NCBI RefSeq assembly: GCF_000014685.1
Contig: NC_008321.1
Location: 3,655,001 to 3,719,000, forward strand
Source: Shewanella sp. MR-4
Lineage (GTDB): Bacteria > Pseudomonadota > Gammaproteobacteria > Enterobacterales > Shewanellaceae
DNA length: 64,000 nt
Direction: 5' to 3'
Shown here piece after piece: positions 53,765 to 62,378 of the stretch. Position 1 is the stretch's first letter. Each line of letters opens with the position of its first letter. The notes under the pieces are model-generated. The model did no database searches. It was not told the DNA's origin and saw only the letters and a list, made by a program, of their open reading frames with translations. The position numbers were made by a program, and so were the translations under genes.

Positions 53765-54718
53765 TTACTTAATAAAGCCCAGTTGCAACATAGTGGCTTT
53801 AAGCTGTTGCTCCTGTGCTTCCAATGACTTAATGAACTCGGCTTGGGGTTCAAACAAATTGATCCAACCATTACGGGCACGCACTTGTTCCCATTCGGGT
53901 GTCTTGAGCAGCGCCGCAAACTTGGCCACATACTCATCAACTTTGGCTTTAGGCGTATCGGGTGCAGCAAAGAAGCCACGCCAGTTAGTAAACGTCATGT
54001 CATAACCGAGGGACTTAATCGTCGGAACCTCTGGATATTCGGCAACAATTTCAGGCGCCGTCATCGCAAGGATCCGTCCTTGACCACTGCCTGCAATTTC
54101 TAACGCTTCACTAAATCCCGTCGACAATAAATCGACTTCGCCCGAGAGTAAGCCTGCCTTAGCTTGACCACCTGCATCGTAGGGAACATAACGTAAACGA
54201 CCGCCATCTAAGCCCGCCGCCGCAATCGCTTGCGCCGCAACTAAGTGGTCCATACTGCCGCGCGCCGAGCCGCCAGCGATATTGAATCTTTGTGGATCCG
54301 CCTTAAAGGCAGTCAACACATCATCCCAGGTTTTCAACGGTGAATCGTTACGCACCACAAAGGCACCGTAATCGGCGACTATGCCAGCAACTGGCGTTAA
54401 ATCGCGGTAACTAAACGGGATTTGCCCAGAAAGTGCACGGAGCACAATCGGAGTTGAGTTGACGAGTAAGATGTCGCCCTGTTTGTTTTTCGATTTGATC
54501 ATAGAGGCAATCGCACGGCCGCCACCGCCGCCCGAGAGGTTTTCAAAAGAGGCATTACCATCGATTTTCGACTTCACTAAGGCTTCACCGACGCCGCGCG
54601 CCGTGGTATCCCAACCACCGCCTGGACCGCCAGGAATGATAAAGTGGATATCAGCACTCGCCATGCCAGAGACACCGAGTAACAGCGCACTCATGACTAA
54701 AGATTTCATTTTCAACAT
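53765..54718 (-). CDS. tctC: periplasmic binding protein TctC
   Basis: The substrate-binding receptor of the tripartite tricarboxylate system, 317 residues. The signal peptide is MLKMKSLVMSALLLGVSGMASA. The mature protein begins DIHFIIPGGPGGGWDTTARG, with the phosphate-like loop typical of TTT receptors (PGGPGGGWD). It continues with SGGGGGRAIASMI, FNIAGGSARGSMDHLVAAQA and YVPYDAGGQAKAGLLSGEVD. The ligand is not certain; citrate or related acids are likely. AGGAG precedes the ATG at 54718, and M4 is an alternative start. It follows the porin by 12 bases. Confidence 0.94.
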   Translation of the reverse strand: MLKMKSLVMSALLLGVSGMASADIHFIIPGGPGGGWDTTARGVGEALVKSKIDGNASFENLSGGGGGRAIASMIKSKNKQGDILLVNSTPIVLRALSGQIPFSYRDLTPVAGIVADYGAFVVRNDSPLKTWDDVLTAFKADPQRFNIAGGSARGSMDHLVAAQAIAAAGLDGGRLRYVPYDAGGQAKAGLLSGEVDLLSTGFSEALEIAGSGQGRILAMTAPEIVAEYPEVPTIKSLGYDMTFTNWRGFFAAPDTPKAKVDEYVAKFAALLKTPEWEQVRARNGWINLFEPQAEFIKSLEAQEQQLKATMLQLGFIK

Positions 54719-54730
54719 GATTCATTACTC

Positions 54731-56011
54731 CTAAAACACATATTGCAAACGGGCAGCAAAGGCATCGCCCACATCTTCATTGCCGACTAAGGCAATCGTG
54801 CCTGCCCCATCGACGGAAGAATGAATGTAGTTAGCCATCACTTTGATTTTTGGATTGAAGTAGTAAGACACACCTAAGGTATAGGTTTGGGCTTGAGTGC
54901 CTTGAAAGTCGGAGCTTGCATCCACGCTAGAGAAACGTGCCGCCAATTCCCATGCATCGGTTACGCCCTTAGGTTGAGAAAACACCGCGCTCCCCTTGGA
55001 ATAGCTGCGCTGTTCGCCCGTTAAGAAGTAACTCGCCTGCAGGTAATACGCCTCATAACGCTCACCATCAAGCACAGACAGAGGATCTTGGGTCGTTAAA
55101 TTCCGCTGGGCGTATTCGCCTTGCAATAACAAAGCCTTATGTTGGAATGCCAGCTCTAAACCCACTTGATTTAGCCGATCTATCGCCGCCGTTTCACCAC
55201 CCGCAACATAGTTAATCAGGCGAGTATTGGTCTCTCGCAGTTCGCCGCGAGCAAAGCTGGCAGACAAGTTATCGCCGTCCATTTGGCGCGCCGAGTACCA
55301 CAAGCCCGCATGCAGCACTTGGCCCGGTTCAGTGGCCTGTGACCAGGTCACTCGCGAGCTCAGGGCAAAATTCAAGTCATCGGTGTCATCTTTGCCATCG
55401 CTACCAAAGGCATCGTTTTTATAAACACCCAAGGCGTAACGTAAACCCGTGGTGGGGAAATATTGGTAGGCAGAAACACCCCAGCGGAAATAGGGTGACA
55501 TAGTATCGGCAAGGCTAGAACGTTCGATCAGCGCAATGTGATTACTGCTGGTGAGCGCATCGAGGCTAATATCCTCACGCAACTTACCCAATTGCAGTTT
55601 AGGGCCATTCTCAAAACCCGAGTAACGCATCCTAGCCATGACGATTTCAGCAGTATTTTCAGCAAATTCAAGCAGTAGCTTGTAATCCCAATCCGATAAT
55701 TCACCTTCCACAAAGGTACGTACTCGGCGGGGGAAAATTTCCTGCGCGCGACTGCCGTTATGTTCGGCGTTATAGGCACCATTGAAGAGGTTGTAATCGA
55801 GTTGAATACGACCACCTATCTCAAAGGCTGGCGCACTAGGCTCAGATGGAGTCGCGGCGGCATTCACTGCCTGCTGTTGTTTTAGCAGGTTTACTTCTTG
55901 AGTCAATTGGGTGAGTTGTGCTTGAAGCTCTTGTGGCGTTAAGTCTTGCGCATGCGCAAAACCAGTAAAAGCCACAGCGGTTGCCGCGGCAAGTAAGGTC
56001 AATTTAGGCAT
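54731..56011 (-). CDS. outer membrane porin, phosphate-selective OprO/OprP-like
   Basis: A 426-residue outer membrane protein. The signal peptide is MPKLTLLAAATAVAFTGFAHA. A coiled-coil stretch (LTPQELQAQLTQLTQEVNLL, KQQQ) near residues 25-45 probably drives trimer formation or peptidoglycan contact. A beta-barrel follows, with short alternating strands (RIQLDYNLFNGAYN, YLQASYFLTGEQRSY, QTYTLGVSYYFNPKIKVMAN) and a terminal aromatic (ARLQYVF). As the first gene of the tct operon, it probably lets the organic acid cross the outer membrane. AGGAGG precedes; the ATG at 56011 is preferred to a TTG three bases earlier. Confidence 0.88.
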   Translation of the reverse strand: MPKLTLLAAATAVAFTGFAHAQDLTPQELQAQLTQLTQEVNLLKQQQAVNAAATPSEPSAPAFEIGGRIQLDYNLFNGAYNAEHNGSRAQEIFPRRVRTFVEGELSDWDYKLLLEFAENTAEIVMARMRYSGFENGPKLQLGKLREDISLDALTSSNHIALIERSSLADTMSPYFRWGVSAYQYFPTTGLRYALGVYKNDAFGSDGKDDTDDLNFALSSRVTWSQATEPGQVLHAGLWYSARQMDGDNLSASFARGELRETNTRLINYVAGGETAAIDRLNQVGLELAFQHKALLLQGEYAQRNLTTQDPLSVLDGERYEAYYLQASYFLTGEQRSYSKGSAVFSQPKGVTDAWELAARFSSVDASSDFQGTQAQTYTLGVSYYFNPKIKVMANYIHSSVDGAGTIALVGNEDVGDAFAARLQYVF

Positions 56012-56587
56012 CAATGCCTCCTGTATTGCAGTCTGCCATTCCCAGTGGGAATGCCTGTGTTATTAGAATTGTGTCAGGTCTGTGACGGACTACTTCCTCG
56101 CCCAGGTAACGAAATGTATCGTTAACATTTCGTTAAAGATATTTAACGAACTTAATCTCCATTAAGGGACTTAAGGCGACTAAAAATCATAAAGCGCATG
56201 AACAAAATGAACTTAATTCAATATAAACGGCTTGAAGTGCACAAAATCGATAAGAATGAGAGGTAACTCAATGAAAATGCGGCACGAATATTAGCGGGCG
56301 CAAAATGTTAACAGATGAATGAAATCGCAGAAAAAAAGGACAAATTAACCCTTAAGAGGTAAAACCAAACATAGAGTGAATTCATAAAAGCAAACATAAG
56401 ATCAAAGCGCAGTTACGCGCTTCTCGGGAACCTTGGCCAAAACTTGCAGCGAATAGTGAGCCGAATTTCGGTGCTAAGCATTAGCAACCATGGGCAAATA
56501 ACAGTGGTTGAGCAAAAAAATGCTCACTCCATAGTATGCTACTGCTTATTGATTCGAGCTTATGGCTTAAATAAAAGATCTTAACAA
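56012..56587. other. tct promoter region and bactofilin downstream gap
   Basis: 576 bp. It holds the promoter region of the porin-tctCBA operon, with an inverted repeat at 56108-56134. No gene is seen in the remainder, and I see no terminator near the bactofilin stop. Confidence 0.55.
56108..56150 (-). promoter_or_regulatory. candidate operator of the tct operon
   Basis: AACGAAATG (56108-56116) and CATTTCGTT (56126-56134) form a perfect 9-bp inverted repeat around TATCGTTAA. A further TTTAACGAA half-site follows at 56142-56150. It lies about 100-140 bp upstream of the porin start and could be bound by the operon's own CitB-type regulator. Confidence 0.55.
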
Positions 56588-57376
56588 TCAGAGCTTATTG
56601 CCAGCATTCTCACTGGTGGGCGCGGCGCCATTATCCCCCTGCGCCATCTGTGCATGGCCTTGTTCCATTTGCTGTAAATCTTCCATCGCCGGATCCTGCG
56701 ACAGAGCCGGCGGTTCGGACTCTTCGGATATGGCTGCGCTATTGTCGGCATTCGCGGTATCTGGCGCAGTCGTTTGTTGCGTGAGTAATGGAACATCCTG
56801 CTCCTGAGCCACGGGAGACACTTCAGCACTAAGCGGGTTATCACTCACATTCGGTAACCACTCACGCAATTGCTCGGGTCCAAAACTAAAACCTAAGGCG
56901 ATGACGACCGTTGCCGCAGCAACATACAACCAAGGGCGAATGGCGCGATTATCGCCTCTTAATGAACCGCTCTCACTGGCATATAACTGCGTATCCGAGC
57001 GATGTTCTGCTGGCGCGAGTGCTTGCAGTATGTCTGGCAAGGTATCTAGCTCAGGGCCTTTAATCCGCTGACCAATAAACTGGCCGCCTTCGTAAATCTC
57101 CATCTGATGGCTGGCTACTTCACCTTCAACCACACCAGAATTGGTAATAATCAACTTATTACAACAGGCTCTGCCACTAAATAAACCGCAGACCCGCAGC
57201 TCATCACAGTTGATTTCACCGGAAATTTCACCACCGAGTTCAATCTTAATTTGTCCCGCTGAGCCAATCTTGCCCTGCAATTTACCCGCAACTAATGCCG
57301 TGCCCGCCAGTTGAATCTCACCCTCAATTGAGGTTGAGGCACTGATAAAAGTGACACTATTACCTTTGCTAGCCAT
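56588..57376 (-). CDS. bactofilin with C-terminal transmembrane helix
   Basis: A 262-residue protein. The bactofilin core (about residues 6-105) has the expected short beta-helix repeats (SIEGEIQLAGTALVAGKLQG, GEISGEINCDELRVCGLFSG, GVVEGEVASHQMEIYEGGQF). Bactofilins polymerise without nucleotide and scaffold cell-wall enzymes. This one continues with a linker, one transmembrane helix at about residues 149-166 (WLYVAAATVVIALGFSFG) and an acidic, Gln/Ala-rich tail of about 95 residues that should be periplasmic. Most bactofilins lack such a tail. Upstream gene zapE diverges. The function here is inferred. Confidence 0.85.
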   Translation of the reverse strand: MASKGNSVTFISASTSIEGEIQLAGTALVAGKLQGKIGSAGQIKIELGGEISGEINCDELRVCGLFSGRACCNKLIITNSGVVEGEVASHQMEIYEGGQFIGQRIKGPELDTLPDILQALAPAEHRSDTQLYASESGSLRGDNRAIRPWLYVAAATVVIALGFSFGPEQLREWLPNVSDNPLSAEVSPVAQEQDVPLLTQQTTAPDTANADNSAAISEESEPPALSQDPAMEDLQQMEQGHAQMAQGDNGAAPTSENAGNKL

Positions 57377-57604
57377 AGGTTTAGTTCCATATCATTATTT
57401 TTGTGAAAAAGATGTTAAGTGAAAAGACCTGAATAATAAAGCATTGGATTCCTTTGATATTTGACTTGAGTCGGTTTTAGGTAAGATTTTAGTCCACTGA
57501 TTAACTGTGTTAGGCTGGCAAGGTTTTTCAGCAAATTGGTGCTAAAACTCTCACACAAGATTAGCCCAAGCTGCTGCCGTAAAGGGATAACACTGACTCA
57601 ATTT

Positions 57605-58807
57605 ATGACAAATTCCATGGTCTTAAACCCACTCACAAGGGCAACCGCCCCCCAATCACCTCTGGCCATTTATCAGGCCCAAATTGGCGCCGGGCTGATT
57701 GAGGATCCCGCGCAGGCACAGGCGGTACTCGCCTTAGATAAGCTTTATCAGCAGATTATTGGTCGAACAGACGCTCAGCCAATCAAAGGCTTATATCTGT
57801 GGGGTGATGTTGGCCGGGGTAAAACCTTTCTTATGGATTTGTTCTTTGATGCCCTGCCACAGCAGGGGAAGCTTAGATTGCACTTTCATCGCTTTATGGC
57901 GCGGGTGCACCAAGCCTTAAAGCAACATGCGGGGCAGCGCGATCCCCTTAAGCTGATCGCAAAAAATTTAGCGCAGGAGTGCAAGGTACTCTGTTTCGAT
58001 GAGTTTTTTGTCTCAGACATAGGTGATGCCATGATCCTCGCCGGATTGTTTGAGAGCCTGTTTGCCCAAGGGGTGGTACTGGTCGCCACATCCAATATTC
58101 CCATCGAGCGCTTATATGAAAATGGCCTCGCAAGGCACAGATTTTTACCCTGTATTGCCCAGCTCCTAGCCCATACCCAAATGCTGCATCTGAATGGCGA
58201 GCAAGACCACAGGTTGCACGCCTTGAATCACGAGCCATCGGCTGAGGCCATTGCCGCCACCTCAAAGAATATTGGCCTGACGGGCACACTGGATTTCGAT
58301 GGCATTTTTGCAAAGCTCACCCAAGGCGCGCCAACGCTTGAAGCCTGCACGCTGCGCGTCTGTCAGCGTGATATTCCCGTCGAGCGCGCCACTGCTGAAG
58401 GGCAACTTCCTTCAGTTGCTTGGTTTGATTTTCATGCCCTGTGCGATGGCCCGCGCTCGCAACTCGACTATATTGAAATTGCGAGCCGATTTAAGGTGTT
58501 AATGCTCCGTAATGTGCCAAGACTCGGAGGCGAAGTAAAAGGTTGGATCCGCGCCCGCGGCACTGAAGATGGCACAGGCGACAATCAAGCGGCCACCACG
58601 GGAGAGCGGCAACTGTCCTACGCCGCTAACGATGACCCAGCGCGGCGTTTTATCAGCCTTATCGATGAGTTATACGATCAAGGGGTGAGATTATATTTAA
58701 GTTGCGACGTGCCACTGAACGAACTTTACCAAGGCGGCGCCCTCAGTTTTGAGTTTCGCCGCACCTATAGTCGACTCATTGAGATGAGCCAGCAAAGAGT
58801 CGAGTGA
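57605..58807 (+). CDS. zapE: cell division ATPase ZapE (AFG1 family)
   Basis: A 400-residue AAA+-like ATPase of the AFG1/ZapE family. In E. coli it acts at the division ring under stress. Walker A is GDVGRGKTFLMDLFFDAL; Walker B is VLCFDEFFVSDIGDAMILAG. The family segments LHFHRFMARVH and TSNIPIERLYENGLARHRFL, and near the end LLRNVPRL-like LMLRNVPRLGGE, are present. I choose the ATG at 57605; an upstream TTG at 57536 is unlikely and the ATG at 57617 is a further option. It diverges from the bactofilin gene and is followed by the merR-type gene after 49 bases. Confidence 0.88.
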   Translation: MTNSMVLNPLTRATAPQSPLAIYQAQIGAGLIEDPAQAQAVLALDKLYQQIIGRTDAQPIKGLYLWGDVGRGKTFLMDLFFDALPQQGKLRLHFHRFMARVHQALKQHAGQRDPLKLIAKNLAQECKVLCFDEFFVSDIGDAMILAGLFESLFAQGVVLVATSNIPIERLYENGLARHRFLPCIAQLLAHTQMLHLNGEQDHRLHALNHEPSAEAIAATSKNIGLTGTLDFDGIFAKLTQGAPTLEACTLRVCQRDIPVERATAEGQLPSVAWFDFHALCDGPRSQLDYIEIASRFKVLMLRNVPRLGGEVKGWIRARGTEDGTGDNQAATTGERQLSYAANDDPARRFISLIDELYDQGVRLYLSCDVPLNELYQGGALSFEFRRTYSRLIEMSQQRVE

Positions 58808-58856
58808 GTCAAAATGCCATGGCCACGGTTAACATCAGCAAGAAAGCGATATCAAG

Positions 58857-59294
58857 ATGAATATTGGTGAATTATCCCAAAAGACCGGACTTGCGGCGTC
58901 GCGGATCCGATTCTACGAGCGCATTGGTTTACTCAAAGCGGTGAAGCGTAAAGCCAATGGTTACCGCAGTTATCCCCCTGAGGCAGTGATGGCACTCAAG
59001 ATGATCACCACGGGGCAACAGGCGGGATTTAGCCTCGATGAACTTCGTTTATTACTGCCAGCCGATCTGGCCAACTGGGATCATCAGCATCTACTCACTA
59101 CGCTGCGGCAAAAGGTCCACGATCTCGAAGAAATCGAGCGAAAAATCGCGCTCAATAAGGCCAAGTTATTGGAGGTCTTAAGCGAAATAGAGGCTAAACC
59201 CCAAGATATGGACTGCCAAACCAATGCGCAGCGGGTGATGTCTCAATTCGGCTGGGATATTTTACCCTCAAAATCACAACCCAAGACCAAATAA
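58857..59294 (+). CDS. MerR-family transcriptional regulator
   Basis: A 145-residue regulator with the MerR N-terminal DNA-binding fold (MNIGELSQKTGLAASRIRFY, ERIGLLKAVKR, NGYRSYPPEAVMALKMI). A dimer helix follows at about residues 80-115 (LTTLRQKVHDLEEIERKIAL). The C-terminal effector part is short. It contains one cysteine (MDCQ), so a metal or redox signal is possible but not shown. It probably controls the downstream epimerase gene, whose upstream region has a 19-bp-spacer promoter of the MerR type. Confidence 0.9.
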   Translation: MNIGELSQKTGLAASRIRFYERIGLLKAVKRKANGYRSYPPEAVMALKMITTGQQAGFSLDELRLLLPADLANWDHQHLLTTLRQKVHDLEEIERKIALNKAKLLEVLSEIEAKPQDMDCQTNAQRVMSQFGWDILPSKSQPKTK

Positions 59295-59468
59295 CCCGAT
59301 CACTGAAAGGCTTCAGATCGAAAACAATAACGGCCCCCTCTTTTGGCCACCACTTTGCTGGCTGTGGATTTAGCCTAAATGAGTCACCACACCCCTAATA
59401 CCTTCTTTATTCTTATGGCATCACTTAGTGCGGTTTAAGCTCAAGCGAATAAACCCCAAGATTGGCTA

Positions 59469-59499
59469 TTGACCTTAAACTTAGCTTTAACCTTAGGAT
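59469..59499 (+). promoter_or_regulatory. MerR-type promoter with 19-bp spacer
   Basis: TTGACC (59469-59474) and TAGGAT (59494-59499) are 19 bp apart. The spacer holds the dyad TTAAA-N6-TTTAA. MerR regulators act on such over-long spacers. It lies about 30 bp before the epimerase start. Confidence 0.6.
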
Positions 59500-59531
59500 A
59501 GTGGCAAACGAGTCATCCCTTTGGAGAAAAC

Positions 59532-60467
59532 ATGAGACAAACCATACTCGGAGCCAACGGCCAAATCGGCAGAGAACTAGCCCTTAGCCTTAACCGCGAG
59601 TTTGACTGTGACATTCGCCTTGTTAGCCGCAAGCCGCAAAAAGTGAATGCCACGGACGAGTTAAAGAGCGCCAACCTGCTCGACTTAGCACAAACCTTAG
59701 CCGCGGTGGAAGGCTCTGAAATCGTTTATCTCACGGCGGGACTGCCTATGGATACTCAGCTTTGGGTCGAGCAATGGCCTGTTATCATGGGTAATGTTAT
59801 CCAGGCCTGTAAGACTCACGGCGCCAAGCTGGTGTATTTCGATAATACCTATATGTATCCGCAAACAGCGGCGCCGCAGCGCGAGGATGCAGCATTTGCG
59901 CCCAATGGTGCCAAAGGCCGCGTGAGGGGCGAAATCACCCAAATGTTACTCGATGAAATCCATGCGGGGCGACTCGAGGCGATGATCTGCCGCGCGCCAG
60001 AATTTTACGGCCCTGGCCAAACCCAGAGCATTACCAATACCACGGTTATCGACAATCTCGCCCAAGGGAAAAAGGCCAAAGTGTTTTTGCGTGACGATAC
60101 GAAACGCAGTTTGATTTACACCCCAGATGCCAGCCGCGCCATGGCCTTACTCGGGAATACTCCCGATGCCTATGGCCAAACATGGCACTTACCCTGTGAT
60201 GACAATAGGCTGACCTATAAGGAATTTATTACTCTTGCTGCCGACATTTTTAAAGTGCCGGCTCGATATACTGTGGTCAAAGAATGGCAACTGTGGCTCG
60301 CGGGTAAATTCAATCCCACCATACGAGATGCGGGAGAGTTGCTGCCCCGTTATCGCTGCGACAATCTATTTATTTCCGATAAATTTAAAGCCCATTTCCC
60401 TGATTTTAAGGTCACTCGCTTTGCACAAGGGTTGGCTGAAATCGCCAAGGAGCGCCAGTTAATCTAA
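59532..60467 (+). CDS. NAD-dependent epimerase/dehydratase-family protein
   Basis: A 311-residue short-chain reductase-like protein. The nucleotide loop is near the N terminus (ILGANGQIGRELALSLN). The segment LVYFDNTYMYPQ holds YMYP, where extended SDRs have the YxxxK region, but the usual YxxxK is not clear. The later CRAPEFYGPGQTQSITNTTV resembles the R..YGPG segment of NAD-dependent epimerases. The substrate is unknown. GGAG lies upstream. The gene is preceded by a merR-type gene and a promoter that fits MerR control, so it is likely induced by the regulator's signal. Confidence 0.8.
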   Translation: MRQTILGANGQIGRELALSLNREFDCDIRLVSRKPQKVNATDELKSANLLDLAQTLAAVEGSEIVYLTAGLPMDTQLWVEQWPVIMGNVIQACKTHGAKLVYFDNTYMYPQTAAPQREDAAFAPNGAKGRVRGEITQMLLDEIHAGRLEAMICRAPEFYGPGQTQSITNTTVIDNLAQGKKAKVFLRDDTKRSLIYTPDASRAMALLGNTPDAYGQTWHLPCDDNRLTYKEFITLAADIFKVPARYTVVKEWQLWLAGKFNPTIRDAGELLPRYRCDNLFISDKFKAHFPDFKVTRFAQGLAEIAKERQLI

Positions 60468-60477
60468 GAGTATGCTC

Positions 60478-60507
60478 GATGGCGTCGTGGATAAGCATGA
60501 CGCCATC
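60478..60507. repeat. hairpin after the epimerase gene
   Basis: GATGGCGTC pairs with GACGCCATC over a 12-base loop. There is no T tract on either side, so it is a stem-loop of unknown role, possibly protecting the message end. Confidence 0.6.
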
Positions 60508-60565
60508 ACATGCACCCACTAATAGGTGGCGATTAAAAGATCCTTAATAACAAACACTTAAGCTA

Positions 60566-61189
60566 TCACTCGCTAATAGCGACTTTTCCGGCCAGACCGA
60601 CCAGTAACACGCCAGAAACGCCCTCAAGTCCGCGAGCGTAACGCTGTGAATCGGCTCGATTAAATAACCAGCTACCACTGGCGGCATATAGCAGATTGAC
60701 CAAGGTTGCTAAGCCACTGAAGAGTAAACCTAAGATCAACAGCTGCGTGGTAACCGCGCCCGAGGCGGGGTCGATAAATTGCGGTAAAAACGATAGGAAA
60801 AACAACGCTACCTTAGGATTTAACACACTCACCACCACGCCCTGTAAAAACACATTGGTGTTTGGCGCGGCGTTGTCGCCAATCACGATTCTGCTCTGGC
60901 CCTGCCAGCAGGATATCAGTACTTTTACACCTAAATACAATAAGTAAGCCGCACCGAGCCATTTCACTATATTAAAGGCCAAGGCCGAACTTAAGATAAT
61001 GGCGGAGAGCCCTAAGCAAGCGGCCAAGGTATGCACAAAATAACCGGTCCCTAATCCTAACGCCGCTTTAAGACCGCTTGCCACCTTACCCTTCATAGTG
61101 TTCGAAACGATGTAGATCACATCGGGTCCTGGGATCAGATTGATTGAGAGACACGCAATCACAAACATCAACAACGAATCTAGCTCCAT
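60566..61189 (-). CDS. LysE/RhtB-family amino-acid exporter
   Basis: A 207-residue membrane protein with about six helices. It opens with LLMFVIACLSINLIPGPDVI, holding the PGPDVI family signature, followed by SNTMKGKVASGLKAALGLGT and SVLNPKVALFFLSFLPQFID. These are the hallmarks of the LysE/RhtB superfamily, which exports amino acids such as threonine, homoserine or lysine. The exact substrate cannot be told. AAGGAA precedes the ATG at 61189. It lies 75 bases downstream of the LysR gene on the same strand and may be co-transcribed. Confidence 0.92.
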   Translation of the reverse strand: MELDSLLMFVIACLSINLIPGPDVIYIVSNTMKGKVASGLKAALGLGTGYFVHTLAACLGLSAIILSSALAFNIVKWLGAAYLLYLGVKVLISCWQGQSRIVIGDNAAPNTNVFLQGVVVSVLNPKVALFFLSFLPQFIDPASGAVTTQLLILGLLFSGLATLVNLLYAASGSWLFNRADSQRYARGLEGVSGVLLVGLAGKVAISE

Positions 61190-61264
61190 TTAAATTCCTT
61201 TTTACTTCTGTACCTATTATTTTGTCTAAACTACCCATCGTCAGTTAAACGCCAAGACGGAGTA

Positions 61265-62242
61265 TCATCCATTAAACCGTTGGCTTAACTGCTGAATATC
61301 CACGGCAACCCACTCAGGTTCAATACACTCGGCGAGCTGACTCGCCATAAACGACACCAACTGCATGGCAGCATAGGGTAAGCGCCTATCCTTGCGCCCC
61401 ACCAGATACCAGTTACTCTCCAGTGGAAATCCGTTCACCGACAATATTGCGGGTTTTTCACGGCCTTCTTGCAGAGTGTGGGCCGAAATCACCGATAAGC
61501 CTAAGCCCGATGCCACGCTTAAACGGATGGCCTCGTTGCTCTCAATTTGCATAGTGTCGCTCAAGGCAATGCCTTGGGCGCTACACCAAGACTCAAACAT
61601 CAGCCGTGTGGCAGAGCCTGGCTCGCGCATGATAAAGCGCTCTTGTTTCAACTCGCTAAAGTTGAGATGTTGGCGCTCAACTGCCCAATGGTCCTTAGGG
61701 GCTATCAGTTGCAGCGGATTTTTAATGATCCGCGCAGATAATACATGCTCACCACTTGGGGGATGACTAAAGAGATATAAATCATCTTCTTGACGTTCGA
61801 ATCGCCCCAAAATATGCGCACGGTTGCCAATATTCAGAGTGACTTTCACCTGCGGAAATTGCCGATAGAAGGCCCCTAAAATCCGAGGCATCACGTATTT
61901 TGCCGTGGTCACTAGACCAATATTGATATGGCCCACACTGCCGCCCCTCGCCTGCTGGATAAAGGCATCGAAGTCTTCGAAACGACTCAAGGTATCGCAG
62001 GCAACCCGATAGAGCTCTTGCCCAACTAAGGTCGGCTGCATTCGCCCCTCTGCGCTTACTAACAGAGGCTCACCCAAAATATCCGCCAATTTCTTCAGTT
62101 GTAGCGAGACCGTCGGCTGAGTGAGATGCAAGGCGCGCGCGGCGGCTGAGATATTGCCAAGCCTGACGACCTGCACATAGACCTCAAGCAAACGAAAGCT
62201 TAAGTGCCGAAGTTTAAGTTGGCCTTGGGATGATTTATCCAT
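61265..62242 (-). CDS. LysR-family regulator, CbbR/CmpR-like
   Basis: A 325-residue regulator with an N-terminal winged HTH (LRHLSFRLLEVYVQVVRLGN, ISAAARALHLTQPTVSLQLK) and a C-terminal effector domain from about residue 100 (GHINIGLVTTAKYVMPRILG, AFYRQFPQVKVTLNIGN). The style of these segments recalls CbbR and CmpR, the LysR regulators of carbon fixation and bicarbonate uptake. It diverges from an SbtA-type bicarbonate permease gene, which it probably controls. An ATAGAT/ATCTAT palindrome overlaps its own start codon, so self-repression is likely. No ribosome site is obvious. Confidence 0.88.
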   Translation of the reverse strand: MDKSSQGQLKLRHLSFRLLEVYVQVVRLGNISAAARALHLTQPTVSLQLKKLADILGEPLLVSAEGRMQPTLVGQELYRVACDTLSRFEDFDAFIQQARGGSVGHINIGLVTTAKYVMPRILGAFYRQFPQVKVTLNIGNRAHILGRFERQEDDLYLFSHPPSGEHVLSARIIKNPLQLIAPKDHWAVERQHLNFSELKQERFIMREPGSATRLMFESWCSAQGIALSDTMQIESNEAIRLSVASGLGLSVISAHTLQEGREKPAILSVNGFPLESNWYLVGRKDRRLPYAAMQLVSFMASQLAECIEPEWVAVDIQQLSQRFNG

Positions 62243-62256
62243 AGATTTTTATCTAT
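62241..62256. promoter_or_regulatory. candidate LysR-type operator
   Basis: ATAGAT-TTTT-ATCTAT is a perfect palindrome that overlaps the LysR start codon and lies about 125 bp before the permease start. It fits a dyad for the divergent regulator. Confidence 0.6.
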
Positions 62257-62378
62257 ACCTAATCTGCAAATAATTTATTTTTCAATATAGCGAATTGGGT
62301 TCAGAATCTCCAGCCATCGATGCCCGTGGAACTTTCTCGGCGCATTATTCTGTTGATGTCGTTATTAATGAGATACTT

